DNA of 64,000 bases, from positions 1 to 64,000 of the forward strand of contig JASJBO010000001.1 of NCBI GenBank assembly GCA_030066475.1, read 5' to 3'. Shown one piece after another: positions 42,050-52,029 of the stretch (the stretch's first letter is position 1; each line of letters opens with the position of its first letter). The notes beneath the pieces are model-generated. The model was not told the DNA's origin. It saw only the letters and a program-made list of their open reading frames with translations, and ran no database searches. A program made the position numbers and the translations under genes. The stretch is from Myxococcota bacterium. Its GTDB lineage: Bacteria > Myxococcota_A > UBA9160 > PR03.

Positions 42050-44771
42050 CGCCGGCGTCCGCCGCCGCCTCGGCCGCCGCGAGCAGCGCGCCGCGCAGCG
42101 CCTCGAGCCGCTCGGGGTCGGTCAGCTTGCGGTGGTCGGCCTCCTTCACGTAGAAGGTGTCGGCGACCTGGTCGAGCACCGTCGCCGCCTTCGACACGAA
42201 GATCTCCAGCCCGTGCTCGGCGAGCGTGTCGGTCAGGTCGTAGAGCAGCCCGAGCCGGTCGTTCGCGGCGACGTCCACGATCGTGTAGAAGTCCGACTCC
42301 TCGTTCGAGATGGTCACGCTCGCCGGCAGCCGCGACGGCGTGCGCACCTGGCCCCAGGGCCGCCGGCGCCCGCGCACCAGGGCCGCCAGGTCGAGCTCGC
42401 CGCCGAGCACCGCGACCAGCTTCGCCTCGAAGTCCTCCCAGATCCGGCGCCGATCGTCCGGATCGCCGGGCGGCGTGCTGACCCGGTACACCTCGAGCGC
42501 CTGGCCGTCCTTGGTGGTGTAGACGTTGGAGGCCAGGATGTTGATGCCCCGCGCGGTGAGGGTGCCGGCGACGCGCGCGTAGAGCCCGTGCACGTCGCGG
42601 GTGCAGACGATCAGCTCCGAGAAGTCGCCCCGCATCTCGCGCACGCTGGTCACCACGGGCCGCTCTGCGCTCACCGAGAACATCACCATGGCGTGCCGCG
42701 CGATCTGGCGCGGCGTGTGCGACACGAAGTAGCGGCGCGGCATCCCGTCGAAGTAGGTCTCGATCGTCTCGGCGGAGACGTCCAGCTCGCCGAGCTCGGC
42801 GGCGGCCGCCTCGCGCCTCCGAGCCACGCGCGCCTCGATGCGCTCGAGCGCCGCGGCCTCGTCCACGCGCCCGGTCTCGAGCACCTCGGCGGTGCGCTCG
42901 AACAGCTCGCGCAGCAGTCCGCCCCGCCACTCGTTCCAGGCCTGGCTCGACGAGGCGCGCATGTCGGCGAAGGTCAGCAGGTAGAGCTGGCGCAGGTTGC
43001 GGCGGTCGCCCACCAGCTTGGTGAACTCGGCCACCATCTTCGGGTCCGAGAGGTCGCGGCGCTGGGCGACGTGCGACATCGTGAGGTGCTCGGCCACCAG
43101 GAACACGATGCGCTCGATCCGCTCGGGATCGAGGCCGAGCCGCTCGAGGCAGGTGCGCGCGCGCACCGCGCCACGCTCGGAGTGCTGGCCGCCGAAGCCC
43201 TTGCCGATGTCGTGCAGCAGGCAGCCGAGGAACAGCGCCGGGCGGTCCTCGACCGAGCGCATCAGCTCGGTCAGCTCCGGCAGCGCGCTCTCGTACTTGC
43301 CGCGCCACAGCCGCCGCAGCTCCTCGACCAGGAAGATCGAGTGCACGTCGACCGTGTAGGTGTGGTAGACGACGTGCTGCCAGCGGCAGACGATGTGGTC
43401 CCACTCGGGCAGGTAGGCCGCCAGCAGCCCGACCTCGTTCATGGTCATCAGCGAGCGCATCACGCGGTGCTCGGCGTCGAGGATGCGCAGCAGCGCCGCC
43501 GCCGCCGCGGGGTCGCGCCGGAAGTCGTCGTCGATCAGGTCGAGGTTCTCGCGCAGCAGGCGCTGCGCGCCGCGCGAGAGCGGCACGTTGTGGCGTTGCG
43601 AGACCTCGAAGGCGCCCAGCAGGCGCAGCGGCCGGTCGCGCAGGGTGGTCGCGTGCGGGATCTGGAGGTGCCCGTCCACGATCCGGAAGCCGTCCTCGAC
43701 CTCGACCGCCACCGGCGGCTGCCGGCGCGGCCGGGTGATCCGGTCGCGGCACTGCTCGAGCGCCAGCTCCGAGTAGTTCCGGATCGCGCGCGCGTGCCGG
43801 TAGTAGTCGCCCATGAAGCGCTCGACCGGCAGCGTGCCCTCCGACTCCCCGCCGCCGTAGCCGAGCGCCTCGGCGAGCTGCTCCTGGTGCTCGAAGCTCA
43901 TCTGGTCCTGACGGCGCTTCGCGCTCAGGTGGAGCTCGTTGCGCACGCGCCACTGGAACTCGAGCGCCTCGCGGTAGCTGGTCATCTCGGACTCGGTCAG
44001 CAGTCCGTAGTGCAGCAGGTCGTCGACCCCGCTGGCCATCGGCAGCACCGCGCGCAGCGCCCAGATCGCCGCGTGGTAGTCGCGCAGGCCGCCGGGGCTC
44101 TCCTTGACGTTCGGCTGGAGCAGGTAGAGCGACTCGCCGAACGAGGTGTGCCGCGAGGCGATCGACTCGATCTGGCGCGCCAGGAAGGTCTCGACGTCGG
44201 GCAGCACCTCGCGGCGCACCGCGTCGCTGAACTCGTGGAAGAAGACCGGGTCCCCCGCCAGGAAGCGCGTGTCGAGGATGCCGGTGAAGACCGTCTCGTC
44301 GGTGCGGGCCAGCTCCACCGTCGCCTCGATCGTGCGCGTGGCGCAGCCCACGGTGAGCCCGGCGTCCCAGAGCCAGTACTGGAGGCGCTCGGCGATGCGC
44401 GTCACGTAGGGCGACACGGCGCCGTCGTGCAGCAGCAGCAGGTCGACGTCGGAGTGGATCGCCATCTCGCGCCGCGCGTAGCCGCCCACGGCCAGCACCG
44501 CGATGCGGTCGCCGAGCTCGCCGGTCTCGGCCAGGTACTCGGCCTCGGCGGTCTGGAACAGGCGGCGCACCAGCCGGTCCATGCAGTCGGAGTGCTGCTC
44601 GTTGACGCGGCTGCCCGAGGCGCTCTCGCGGTGGACGGCGGCGAGCAGCCCGCGCGCCTCCGCCAGGTAGCCGCGCACCGCGGCCAGCACGTCGCTCTCC
44701 TCGGACGGCGCGATCGGGCCGCTGCGCCCGAGCTCGTCGAGGAAGGCGTCGAGCGCGGCGGCCGGCGTCAT
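42042..44771 (-). CDS. glnD: PII uridylyltransferase/uridylyl-removing enzyme GlnD, 909 aa
   Basis: Bifunctional nitrogen sensor. Nucleotidyltransferase motif GGYARREMAIHSDVDLLLL at 96-114. HD phosphohydrolase with H520/D521 in GCLLHDIGKGFGG. Two C-terminal ACT domains (VVTSVREMRGDFSELIVCTRDVHGLYARVAGTL and FYTIVDVAANDRLGLLYDLTDTLAEHG) sense glutamine. It modifies PII proteins by uridylylation and so links nitrogen status to glutamine synthetase control. ATG overlaps the amidase stop; its own stop overlaps the recombinase start by 8 nt. No glnB is in the window. Confidence 0.96.
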   Translation of the reverse strand: MTPAAALDAFLDELGRSGPIAPSEESDVLAAVRGYLAEARGLLAAVHRESASGSRVNEQHSDCMDRLVRRLFQTAEAEYLAETGELGDRIAVLAVGGYARREMAIHSDVDLLLLHDGAVSPYVTRIAERLQYWLWDAGLTVGCATRTIEATVELARTDETVFTGILDTRFLAGDPVFFHEFSDAVRREVLPDVETFLARQIESIASRHTSFGESLYLLQPNVKESPGGLRDYHAAIWALRAVLPMASGVDDLLHYGLLTESEMTSYREALEFQWRVRNELHLSAKRRQDQMSFEHQEQLAEALGYGGGESEGTLPVERFMGDYYRHARAIRNYSELALEQCRDRITRPRRQPPVAVEVEDGFRIVDGHLQIPHATTLRDRPLRLLGAFEVSQRHNVPLSRGAQRLLRENLDLIDDDFRRDPAAAAALLRILDAEHRVMRSLMTMNEVGLLAAYLPEWDHIVCRWQHVVYHTYTVDVHSIFLVEELRRLWRGKYESALPELTELMRSVEDRPALFLGCLLHDIGKGFGGQHSERGAVRARTCLERLGLDPERIERIVFLVAEHLTMSHVAQRRDLSDPKMVAEFTKLVGDRRNLRQLYLLTFADMRASSSQAWNEWRGGLLRELFERTAEVLETGRVDEAAALERIEARVARRREAAAAELGELDVSAETIETYFDGMPRRYFVSHTPRQIARHAMVMFSVSAERPVVTSVREMRGDFSELIVCTRDVHGLYARVAGTLTARGINILASNVYTTKDGQALEVYRVSTPPGDPDDRRRIWEDFEAKLVAVLGGELDLAALVRGRRRPWGQVRTPSRLPASVTISNEESDFYTIVDVAANDRLGLLYDLTDTLAEHGLEIFVSKAATVLDQVADTFYVKEADHRKLTDPERLEALRGALLAAAEAAADAGDG

Positions 44772-45907
44772 CGGCCGCGCTCCGCGACCACGGCCGCGTC
44801 CTCGCGGCGGAAGCGCACGACGCCCGCGGCGATCGCCTGCGCCATGGCGTCCACGTAGTCGGGATCGCGCAGGCGCTTGGCGTCCCCGCGGTGGGTCACG
44901 AAGCCCGCCTCCACCAGGATCGACGGCACGTGGGAGAGGTAGAGCACGTAGAAGGGCCCCTGCTTCAGGCCCGGCCCGTGGACCGAGGGCCAGCGCCGGC
45001 CCATGTCGCCGACGATCTCGCCGTGCACCAGCCGCGCCAGCCGCTCCGAGCGCTCGTCCGACTCCGACAGGCGCAGGCGCGCCAGCAGTCGCTGGAGGGG
45101 GTCGACCTCTCGCGTGGCCACGCCGTTCTCGCGCGCCGCCACACGCAGGGCCTGGCGCTCGACGTTCTCGTCGAGGGTGTAGATCTCGACGCCCTGCGCG
45201 GCGCGCCGCGGCGCGGCGTTGGCGTGGAGCGAGACGAACAGGTCGGCGCCGGCGCCCTCGGCGAGCGCGGTGCGGCCCTCGAGGCTCACGAAGCGGTCGT
45301 GCTCCCGGGTCATCACCACGCGGAACCCGCGCTCCTCGAGCAGCGGCCGCAGCGCCCGCGCCATGGCCAGGGTGACGTCCTTCTCGCGCAGGCCGCCCAC
45401 GCCGATGGCGCCCGGATCGCGGCCGCCGTGTCCGGCGTCGATCACGACCGTGTCCACGATCCCGTCGTTCGCGAGCCGCGGCCCACCGCGCGGCGCGCGC
45501 GCGTCGCCGTAGACGTCGATCACCAGGCGCGGCGGCGCGTCGAGCTGCAGCACGCGGTGGTGCCCGTAGCGCTCGAGGTCGAGGACCAGACGGGTCGTGT
45601 GCAGCGTGTTCTGGCCCACCCGGACCCGCCGCAGCAGCCCGTCGCCGACCGGAATCGGATCGGCATAGCGCCGCCCGACCCAGATGCCCGGCACGTCGAA
45701 GTAGAGCCGCGCCGGCAGTCCCGCTCCGGGGTCGGCGCCCAGCTGGTGCGCCTCGGCGTCGGCGCTGCGCGACAGCTCGAGCACCACCCGGGTGTAGGCG
45801 TCGTACGACCAGTGGCGCAGCTCCACCACGTCGCCCAGCCCCTCGGGCCGGGTCGCGCCCAGCAGGGCGAGTACGGCAAGCGCGGCGAGCGGAGCGCGCG
45901 CCCTCAC
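44768..45907 (-). CDS. N-acetylmuramoyl-L-alanine amidase, AMIN and Amidase_3 domains, 379 aa
   Basis: Periplasmic cell-wall hydrolase splitting the amide between muramic acid and the stem peptide. A signal-type helix (PLAALAVLALLGATR), an AMIN domain (residues ~25-130, LRHWSYDAYTRVVLELSRS) for envelope targeting, and the catalytic domain with zinc ligands in VIDAGHGGRDPGAIG and SLHANA, and the catalytic Glu in SILVEAGFVTH. This is the AmiC/AmiB layout used in daughter-cell separation. GTG 45907 overlaps the mutS stop. Confidence 0.93.
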   Translation of the reverse strand: MRARAPLAALAVLALLGATRPEGLGDVVELRHWSYDAYTRVVLELSRSADAEAHQLGADPGAGLPARLYFDVPGIWVGRRYADPIPVGDGLLRRVRVGQNTLHTTRLVLDLERYGHHRVLQLDAPPRLVIDVYGDARAPRGGPRLANDGIVDTVVIDAGHGGRDPGAIGVGGLREKDVTLAMARALRPLLEERGFRVVMTREHDRFVSLEGRTALAEGAGADLFVSLHANAAPRRAAQGVEIYTLDENVERQALRVAARENGVATREVDPLQRLLARLRLSESDERSERLARLVHGEIVGDMGRRWPSVHGPGLKQGPFYVLYLSHVPSILVEAGFVTHRGDAKRLRDPDYVDAMAQAIAAGVVRFRREDAAVVAERGR

Positions 45908-48555
45908 CCCCCGCCCTCCCCGAGCCAGTCGCGCCAGCGGCGCAGCGCCAGCAGCGCGTCGATCGGTGCGGTGGCGTCGAGGTCGAGCGCGCGCAGCGCC
46001 TCGAGCACCTCGCGCTCGCCCGGCTCGCTCGCCGGCGCCGGCGGGGGCGCCGCACCGCGCTCGCCGGCAAACAGCGAGAGCTGCGGGCTGGCGGGCTCGG
46101 CGCCCGCGGCCTCCAGGCGCGCCAGCACCTCGCGCGCGCGGCGGATGACCGCATCCGGCAGGCCCGCGAGGCGCGCGACCTGGATGCCGTACGAGCGGCT
46201 GGCGCCGCCGGGCACCAGGCGGCGCAGGAACACCACGTCCTCGCCCCACTCGCGCACCTCGAAGTGCGCGTTGTGCACGCGCGCGTGCGTCTCGGCCAGC
46301 TCGGTCAGCTCGTGGTAGTGGGTCGCGAACAGGGTGCGCGGGCGCAGCCCGGGCGTCTCGTGCAGGTACTCGACCACCGCCCAGGCGATCGAGAGCCCGT
46401 CGAAGGTGCTGGTGCCGCGCCCGATCTCGTCCAGGATCACCAGGCTGCGCCGCGAGGCCTGCGACAGGATCTCGGCGGTCTCGCGCATCTCGACCATGAA
46501 GGTCGACTCGCCGCGCGCCAGCCGGTCGGAGGCGCCCACGCGCGTGAAGATGCGGTCGACGACGCCGATGCGCGCCGCCTCGGCCGGCACGAAGCTGCCG
46601 ATCTGGGCGAGCAGGACGATCAGTGCCACCTGGCGCAGGTAGGTGCTCTTGCCCGACATGTTGGGCCCGGTGAGCACCAGGAGCTGGACCGCGGCGGTGT
46701 CGAGCTCGGCGTCGTTCGGGACGAACTCGCCCGCCGACTCCACCACGGGGTGGCGCCCGCCGCGGATCTCGAGGCGCTCGCTCGCCTCGACCACGGGGCG
46801 CACCCAGCCGTCGCGGCGCGCCACCTCGGCGAGCGAGGCGAGCGCGTCGAGCCCGCCCACGCCGCGGGCGGCGTCGCGGATCGCGGCACTCGACTCGAGC
46901 ACCTGGGTGCGCACCGCCTCGAAGATCTCGCGCTCGAGTGCCGCCGCGCGCTCGCGCGCGCCGACCACGCGCTGCTCCATCTCGCGCAGCGCCGCGGTGG
47001 TGAAACGCTCCGCGTTGGCCAGCGTCTGCTTGCGCTCGTAGTCGTCGGGGACGCGCGCCAGGTTCGCCTTGGTCACCTCGATCGAGTAGCCGTGCACCGG
47101 GTGGAAGCGGACCTTGAGCCCCGGAACGCCGGTGCGCTCGCGCTCCTGCGCCTCGAGCCCGGCGATCCACTCGCGCCCCTTGCGGGCGCTCTCGTGCAGG
47201 GCGTCGAGCTCCGAGCGGAAGCCGGCGCGGATGAAGCCCACCTCGCCGGCCCCGCGCGAGCCGCGCGGCAGCGCCGGCGGCTCGTCCACCAGCGCGTCCG
47301 CCAGCAGCCCATGGGCCTCGGGCACCGGCTCGGGCACCGGCAGCGCGGGCGGCGGGCCCGCCTCCGAGCCCGGCAGGCGATCGTCCTCCAGCTCACCGAG
47401 CGCGGCGCGCACGTCGGGGAGCGCCTCGAGCGAGCCGCGCAGCGCGGCCAGGTCGCGGGGCGTCGCGCCGGGACGCGCCGCCTTGGCGAGCAGCCGCTCG
47501 AGGTCGCGCACCGGCCGCAGGCGCTCGCGCAGGTGGGCGCGCAGGCGGTCGCGCTCGGCCAGGAACGCCACGGCGTCCTGGCGCGCGGCAATCGCCTCGG
47601 GATCGAGCAGCGGGTAGGCGAGCCAGCGCGCCAGTCGGCGCGCGCCGAGCGGCGTGGTGGTCTGGTCGAGCCGCGCGATGAGCGTGCCGCGGCGGGTGCG
47701 GTCCTCGGCGCTCTCGAACAGCTCGAGGTGGGTCCGCGTCGCGGTGTCGAGCACCATCGCGTCGCCGAGCGCGTAGCGGCGCAGCCGGGCGGCGTGGCGC
47801 AGGGCGAAGGGCTGGTTGGCGGCGAGGTAGCGCAGCACGGCCGCGGCGGCGCGTCCGCCGGCCGCTTCGGCCGCGGTCTCGAAGCCGTCGGGGGCAACCG
47901 GCGCCGCGGCCGGGTCGTAGCTGGCCGCGTCCACCCGGGTCAACGCCGCGTCGGGCAGCGCGGCGCGCAGCGCGGCCTCGAGCCCCGCGTCGCCGGCCTC
48001 GGGCACCAGGATCTCGCGCGGGGCGACGCGCTGCAGCTCCTCGCGCAGCGCATCGGGCAGCGCCGCCTCGCTGCGCACCTGCGTGCAGCGGAACTCGCCG
48101 GTGGACGCCTCGAGCACGGCCAGCCCGGCTTCGCCCTGCGCGGCCGGGGCGAGCGCCGCCACCGCGACCTCGCGGTCCGCGGCGAGCCCGTCGGGATCGC
48201 CCACCAGCCCGGGCGTGATGACCTCGACCACCTCGCGCCGCACCAGCCGGCGCCCCGCCGCCTGGCGGGCGTCCTCGACCTGCTCGCACACGGCCACCCG
48301 ATACCCGAGCTCGGCGAGCCGCTTCAGGTGGGGATCGGCGCCGTGCACCGGCACGCCGCACATCGGCACGGGGTCGGGCTTGCCCTTGTCGCGCGTGGTC
48401 AGCGCGATGTCGAGCAGCGGCGCGGCGATCTCGGCGTCCTGCAGGAACAGCTCGTAGAAGTCGCCCATCCGGTAGAACACCAGGGCGTCGGGATGCTGGG
48501 CCTTGATCGCCAGGTACTGCCGCATCATCGGCGTCTCGAGCGCCGAGCGGGTCAC
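45904..48555 (-). CDS. mutS: DNA mismatch repair protein MutS, 883 aa
   Basis: Mismatch recognition ATPase. F33-x-E35 in MGDFYELF is the mismatch-reading Phe-x-Glu. Domain I motif MCGVPVHGAD, the clamp and lever helices, and a C-terminal ATPase with Walker A TGPNMSGKST around 629-637, DEIGRGTSTFDGLSIAWAVVEYLH (Walker B) and FATHYHELTEL. Slightly longer than average. GTG 48555 overlaps the stop of the TPR gene. A mutL is not in the window. Confidence 0.97.
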   Translation of the reverse strand: MTRSALETPMMRQYLAIKAQHPDALVFYRMGDFYELFLQDAEIAAPLLDIALTTRDKGKPDPVPMCGVPVHGADPHLKRLAELGYRVAVCEQVEDARQAAGRRLVRREVVEVITPGLVGDPDGLAADREVAVAALAPAAQGEAGLAVLEASTGEFRCTQVRSEAALPDALREELQRVAPREILVPEAGDAGLEAALRAALPDAALTRVDAASYDPAAAPVAPDGFETAAEAAGGRAAAAVLRYLAANQPFALRHAARLRRYALGDAMVLDTATRTHLELFESAEDRTRRGTLIARLDQTTTPLGARRLARWLAYPLLDPEAIAARQDAVAFLAERDRLRAHLRERLRPVRDLERLLAKAARPGATPRDLAALRGSLEALPDVRAALGELEDDRLPGSEAGPPPALPVPEPVPEAHGLLADALVDEPPALPRGSRGAGEVGFIRAGFRSELDALHESARKGREWIAGLEAQERERTGVPGLKVRFHPVHGYSIEVTKANLARVPDDYERKQTLANAERFTTAALREMEQRVVGARERAAALEREIFEAVRTQVLESSAAIRDAARGVGGLDALASLAEVARRDGWVRPVVEASERLEIRGGRHPVVESAGEFVPNDAELDTAAVQLLVLTGPNMSGKSTYLRQVALIVLLAQIGSFVPAEAARIGVVDRIFTRVGASDRLARGESTFMVEMRETAEILSQASRRSLVILDEIGRGTSTFDGLSIAWAVVEYLHETPGLRPRTLFATHYHELTELAETHARVHNAHFEVREWGEDVVFLRRLVPGGASRSYGIQVARLAGLPDAVIRRAREVLARLEAAGAEPASPQLSLFAGERGAAPPPAPASEPGEREVLEALRALDLDATAPIDALLALRRWRDWLGEGGG

Positions 48556-49577
48556 GCCAGCCCGTCCTCCAGGGGGCGGGGCGAGTGGTCCAGGAGCTCG
48601 AGGAGCGACTGGTGGGCCTTGTGGGCCTCGGCGTCGCGGCCGCTCTCGAGGAGGATGCGGCCCAGCGCACCGTGCGCCTCGAGGTCCTCGGGATCGCGCT
48701 CGATCACCGAGCGCACCTCGGCCACGGCCTCGTCCACGGCGCCGCGCGCGGCCAGCGCGCGGGCCAGCGCGAGGTGCGCGCCCGGGTCGTCGGGCTGCGA
48801 CTCGATCAACCCATTCAGGAAGGTCTCGTAGTCGCGCGCGCGGTCGAGGGCGGCGAAGGTCGCCGCCAGGCGCGTGTAGATGCTGGGACCGGCGCGGCGG
48901 TCGAGCTCGGGGACGCGCTTCCAGGCCGCCAGCGCCTTCTTGTTGTGGCCCAGCTCCGCCTCGACCTGCCCCAGCGCCACCCACGCCCGCACGCAGGTCT
49001 TGTCGCGCCGCAGCGCCCGCGCCAGCGCCTTGCGCGCCTCCTCGCTGCGGCCCTCGGCGCGCTCGCTCTCGGCCACGTCGACCCACAGGCCGGCCTCCGC
49101 CAGCCCGGGCGCCTCGCCCTCCGCGCGCGCCAGGCGCCGCGCCAGGGGCACGGCGCGGCGCGCCTCGCGCGCGTCGGCCAGCAGGCTCACCAGCGCCCGC
49201 AGCGCGCTCGGGTGGCGCGGGCGCAGCGCCAGCACCTCCTCGTAGGCGGCGATCGCCCGGCGCAGGAAGCCGCCCTGGCGGAAGTCGTCGGCCAGGCCGA
49301 GCAGCGCGCCGAAGCGCTGCTCGTCGTCGAGGTCGGTGCGCAACAGCAGGTTCTGGTGGATCTGGATCGCGCGCCCGATCTCGCCGCGAAGCCGGTACAG
49401 GCGCGCCAGCGAGAGGTAGGTGTCGATCGCGTCCGAGTCGCGCCGGGCCGCGCTCGCCAGCAGGCGCTCGGCCTCGTCGAGGTCGTGGTCGAGCACCGCG
49501 ACCAGCGCCCGGCGCGTCGCCTCGGGCACGTCGCGCGGCTCGTCCCGCCGTCGCAGTGCGCGCCTCCACCACGACAT
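48552..49577 (-). CDS. lapB: TPR protein, LapB/YciM-like, 341 aa
   Basis: A helical-repeat protein with about seven to eight tetratricopeptide repeats (e.g. DTYLSLARLYRLRGEIGRAIQIHQNLLLR and RAWVALGQVEAELGHNKKALAAWKRV). LapB works with LapA to regulate LPS synthesis through FtsH and LpxC in enterics. Here lapA is directly upstream, the gene order after rpsA and ihfB matching E. coli, so the identity rests partly on context. Unlike E. coli LapB, no clear C-terminal rubredoxin-like Cys cluster or N-terminal membrane helix is seen, so it is a divergent member. Confidence 0.82.
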   Translation of the reverse strand: MSWWRRALRRRDEPRDVPEATRRALVAVLDHDLDEAERLLASAARRDSDAIDTYLSLARLYRLRGEIGRAIQIHQNLLLRTDLDDEQRFGALLGLADDFRQGGFLRRAIAAYEEVLALRPRHPSALRALVSLLADAREARRAVPLARRLARAEGEAPGLAEAGLWVDVAESERAEGRSEEARKALARALRRDKTCVRAWVALGQVEAELGHNKKALAAWKRVPELDRRAGPSIYTRLAATFAALDRARDYETFLNGLIESQPDDPGAHLALARALAARGAVDEAVAEVRSVIERDPEDLEAHGALGRILLESGRDAEAHKAHQSLLELLDHSPRPLEDGLA

Positions 49578-49581
49578 CCGA

Positions 49582-49962
49582 CTAGTCGCCCCGGCCGGTG
49601 GCCGCCGCCACCTCCCGCAGCTCCGGGGAGCCGCCGGCGGACCCGCGCGGCGGAGCCTCGTCGTCGGTGGCGAGCGGCAGGTTGCGCAGCTGATGGATCT
49701 CGGACTCGAGGCGGGCCGCCGCCTTGCGGTGACGGCGCGCCACCAGCTTGGCCCGCGAGATGGGCAGCAGCGCGGCCAGGGCGCTCAGCAGCGCGCCCAG
49801 GCCGAAGCTCCCCACCATCACGGACCACGCGGGCCGCCCCTCGATCACGCCCAGCAGGTAGTTGACGCGCACGGGCTCGGGATTGCCCGCCGCGAACAGC
49901 CAGCCGACGACCAGCGCTCCGACGAAGAGCGCCAGCGCCCCGAGCCGGCGAAGGATCCGCAT
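49582..49962 (-). CDS. lapA: LapA domain (DUF1049) inner-membrane protein, 126 aa
   Basis: Two membrane helices (LGALALFVGALVVGWLFAAGN and WSVMVGSFGLGALLSALAALLP) and a basic cytoplasmic helix (SRAKLVARRHRKAAARLESEIHQLRNL), as in LapA/YciS. EPVRVNYLLG between the helices is typical. It sits between the HU/IHF gene and lapB, keeping the rpsA-ihfB-lapA-lapB order of proteobacteria. Confidence 0.88.
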   Translation of the reverse strand: MRILRRLGALALFVGALVVGWLFAAGNPEPVRVNYLLGVIEGRPAWSVMVGSFGLGALLSALAALLPISRAKLVARRHRKAAARLESEIHQLRNLPLATDDEAPPRGSAGGSPELREVAAATGRGD

Positions 49963-49990
49963 CGATCGCCTCCGCGTGGCGGAGGGTGGA

Positions 49991-50311
49991 TCAGTCGTCG
50001 TCCTCGTCGTCCGCCTGCAGGCGGTCCGCCGGCACCCGATCCACCATCTCCTTGAGCTCCTTGCCGACCTTGAAGAACGGAGTGCGCTTGGCGGGGATGT
50101 TCACCATCTCCCCGGTCTTCGGGTTCCGGCCCTCGCGCGCTTCGCGCACCTTGACCTGGAAGCTCCCGAAACCGCGGATCTCGATGCGCTCCCCCTTCCT
50201 CAGCGCATCCGTCATCGCGTCGAAGATCGTATTGACGACGACCTCGGTGTCCTTCTTCGAGATGTGCGGCGTGCGATCCGCCACCTTCTCGATCAGACCG
50301 CTCTTGGTCAT
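49991..50311 (-). CDS. ihfB: Integration host factor beta / HU-family DNA-binding protein, 106 aa
   Basis: Nucleoid protein that bends DNA. Start MTKSGLIEKVADRTPHISKKDTEVV, then GERIEIRGFGSFQVKVREAREGRNPKTGEMVNIPAKRTPFFKVGKELK, the DNA-binding beta-arm motif. An unusual acidic tail (DDEDDD) follows. The gene order rpsA, then this gene, then lapA supports IHF beta (ihfB) rather than HU; by residues alone the two are hard to separate. Confidence 0.92.
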   Translation of the reverse strand: MTKSGLIEKVADRTPHISKKDTEVVVNTIFDAMTDALRKGERIEIRGFGSFQVKVREAREGRNPKTGEMVNIPAKRTPFFKVGKELKEMVDRVPADRLQADDEDDD

Positions 50312-50322
50312 CCGGCCCCCCC

Positions 50323-52029
50323 CTACTCGGACTCCTGTTCCTTCTGGGCGAGCTTCTCGGCGAGGAGATCACCCAGCGTCGACTTCTGCGTCTTCGACTG
50401 CTGCGCAGCCAGGTCGGCCAGCGCCTTGCGCTGCGCCTGGTCGTGCACGGCCTTGATCGACAGCGCGATCTTCTGCTCGGCGGGGTCGACCTTGGTGACC
50501 AGCGCCTTGACGCGATCGCCCTCCTTCACCACGTCGGACGGCTTCTCGACCCGCTCCACCGCGAGCTCGGAGGTGTAGATCAGGCCCTCCACGCCCTCGG
50601 CCAGCTTCACGAAGGCGCCGAAGTCGGTGACGCTGGTGACGTCGCCCTCCACCTCGCTGCCCAGCGGGTAGCTCTTCTGGATGCCGTCCCACGGGTTGGG
50701 CTGGAGCTGCTTGATGCCCAGGGAGAACTTCTCGTTCTCCTTGTCGATCTTCAGCACCACCGCGTCGACCTCGTCGCCCTTCTTGTACTTCTCGCCCGGG
50801 TGCTTGATCTGCTCGGTCCACGAGATGTCCGAGACGTGCACGAGGCCGTCGATCCCCTCCTCGAGGCCCACGAAGATCCCGAAGTTGGTGATGTTGCGCA
50901 CCGCGCCGTGGACCTGGGTGCCGACCGGGTACTTCTCCTCGATCAGGCTCCACGGGTTCGGCTCGATCTGCTTCATGCCCAGCGAGATCTTGCGGTTGAA
51001 CTCGTCGATGTCGAGCACCACCGCGTCGACCTCGTCGCCCACGTTGACGACCTTCGAGGGGTGCTTGACGCGCTTGGTCCACGACATCTCCGAGACGTGC
51101 ACCAGCCCCTCGATGCCCGGCTCGAGCTCGATGAAGGCGCCGTAGTCGGCCAGCGACACCACCTTGCCGTTGATGCGCTTGCCGATCGGGTACTTGTGCG
51201 CGGCGTCGACCCAGGGATCGGGCTGGATCTGCTTGAGGCCCAGGGAGACCCGCTCGGAGTCGGGGTCGAACTTGAGCACCTTGACCTTGAGCTGGTCGCC
51301 CACGTGGAACAGCTCGTTGGGGTGGTTCACCCGGCCCCACGACATGTCGGTGACGTGCAGCAGGCCGTCGATGCCACCCAGGTCGATGAAGGCGCCGTAG
51401 TCCGTGATGTTCTTGATCACGCCGTCGACGATCTGGCCGACCTCGAGGGTCTGGAGCGTCTCCTGGCGCTGGCGCTCGCGCTCCTTCTCGAGCAGCGCGC
51501 GCCGCGACAGCACGATGTTGCCGCGCCGCTTGTTGAACTTGATGATCTTGAACTGGAGCTTCTCGCCGAGCAGCTGCTCGAGGTTGCGGACCGGCCGCAG
51601 GTCGACCTGCGAGCCCGGCAGGAAGGCCTTGACCCCGATGTCCACCGACAGCCCGCCCTTGACGCGCGAGATGATCGTGCCGTCCACGGCCTGGTCGGCC
51701 TCGTAGGCGCGGCTGATCTCGTCCCAGACCTTGAGCCGGTCGGCCTTCTCCTTGGAGAGGACGATGCGGCCGTCCTGGTCTTCGACCTCCTCGATCAGGA
51801 CGTCGACGGTGTCGCCCGGCTCGACCAGGACCGTCCCGTCGTCGTTCATCAGCTCCCAGACCGGGATCAGGCCCTCGGACTTGAATCCGACGTCGACCTG
51901 GATGCTCTCGGCGTCGATCGAGAGGACCGTCCCGGTGACGACCTCCCCTTCCTTGATCTGCCTGTGCGTGGCTTCGAACAGGGCGGCGAAGCTCTCGCCG
52001 CCGCCCGACGTCTGCGTCTCAGTGCTCAT
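50323..52029 (-). CDS. rpsA: 30S ribosomal protein S1, 568 aa
   Basis: Six S1 RNA-binding repeats (e.g. GTVLSIDAESIQVDVGFKSEG, VDGVIKNITDYGAFIDLGG, KVVSLADYGAFIELEPGIEG, GAVRNITNFGIFVGLEEG, GDVTSVTDFGAFVKLAEG). Each block has the usual GAF or GIF core and VHVSEMSW-like turn. Length compares with 557 in E. coli. Translation initiation factor for structured or SD-poor mRNAs. Overlaps the tyrA stop by 11 nt and precedes ihfB by 11 nt. In most bacteria cmk lies just upstream; here tyrA does. Confidence 0.97.
   Translation of the reverse strand: MSTETQTSGGGESFAALFEATHRQIKEGEVVTGTVLSIDAESIQVDVGFKSEGLIPVWELMNDDGTVLVEPGDTVDVLIEEVEDQDGRIVLSKEKADRLKVWDEISRAYEADQAVDGTIISRVKGGLSVDIGVKAFLPGSQVDLRPVRNLEQLLGEKLQFKIIKFNKRRGNIVLSRRALLEKERERQRQETLQTLEVGQIVDGVIKNITDYGAFIDLGGIDGLLHVTDMSWGRVNHPNELFHVGDQLKVKVLKFDPDSERVSLGLKQIQPDPWVDAAHKYPIGKRINGKVVSLADYGAFIELEPGIEGLVHVSEMSWTKRVKHPSKVVNVGDEVDAVVLDIDEFNRKISLGMKQIEPNPWSLIEEKYPVGTQVHGAVRNITNFGIFVGLEEGIDGLVHVSDISWTEQIKHPGEKYKKGDEVDAVVLKIDKENEKFSLGIKQLQPNPWDGIQKSYPLGSEVEGDVTSVTDFGAFVKLAEGVEGLIYTSELAVERVEKPSDVVKEGDRVKALVTKVDPAEQKIALSIKAVHDQAQRKALADLAAQQSKTQKSTLGDLLAEKLAQKEQESE

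Noticed and set aside
41964..44858. Plus-strand open frame of 964 codons opposite glnD and the recombinase
   Set aside because: GlnD motifs are unmistakable on the minus strand; the opposite frame is an artefact.
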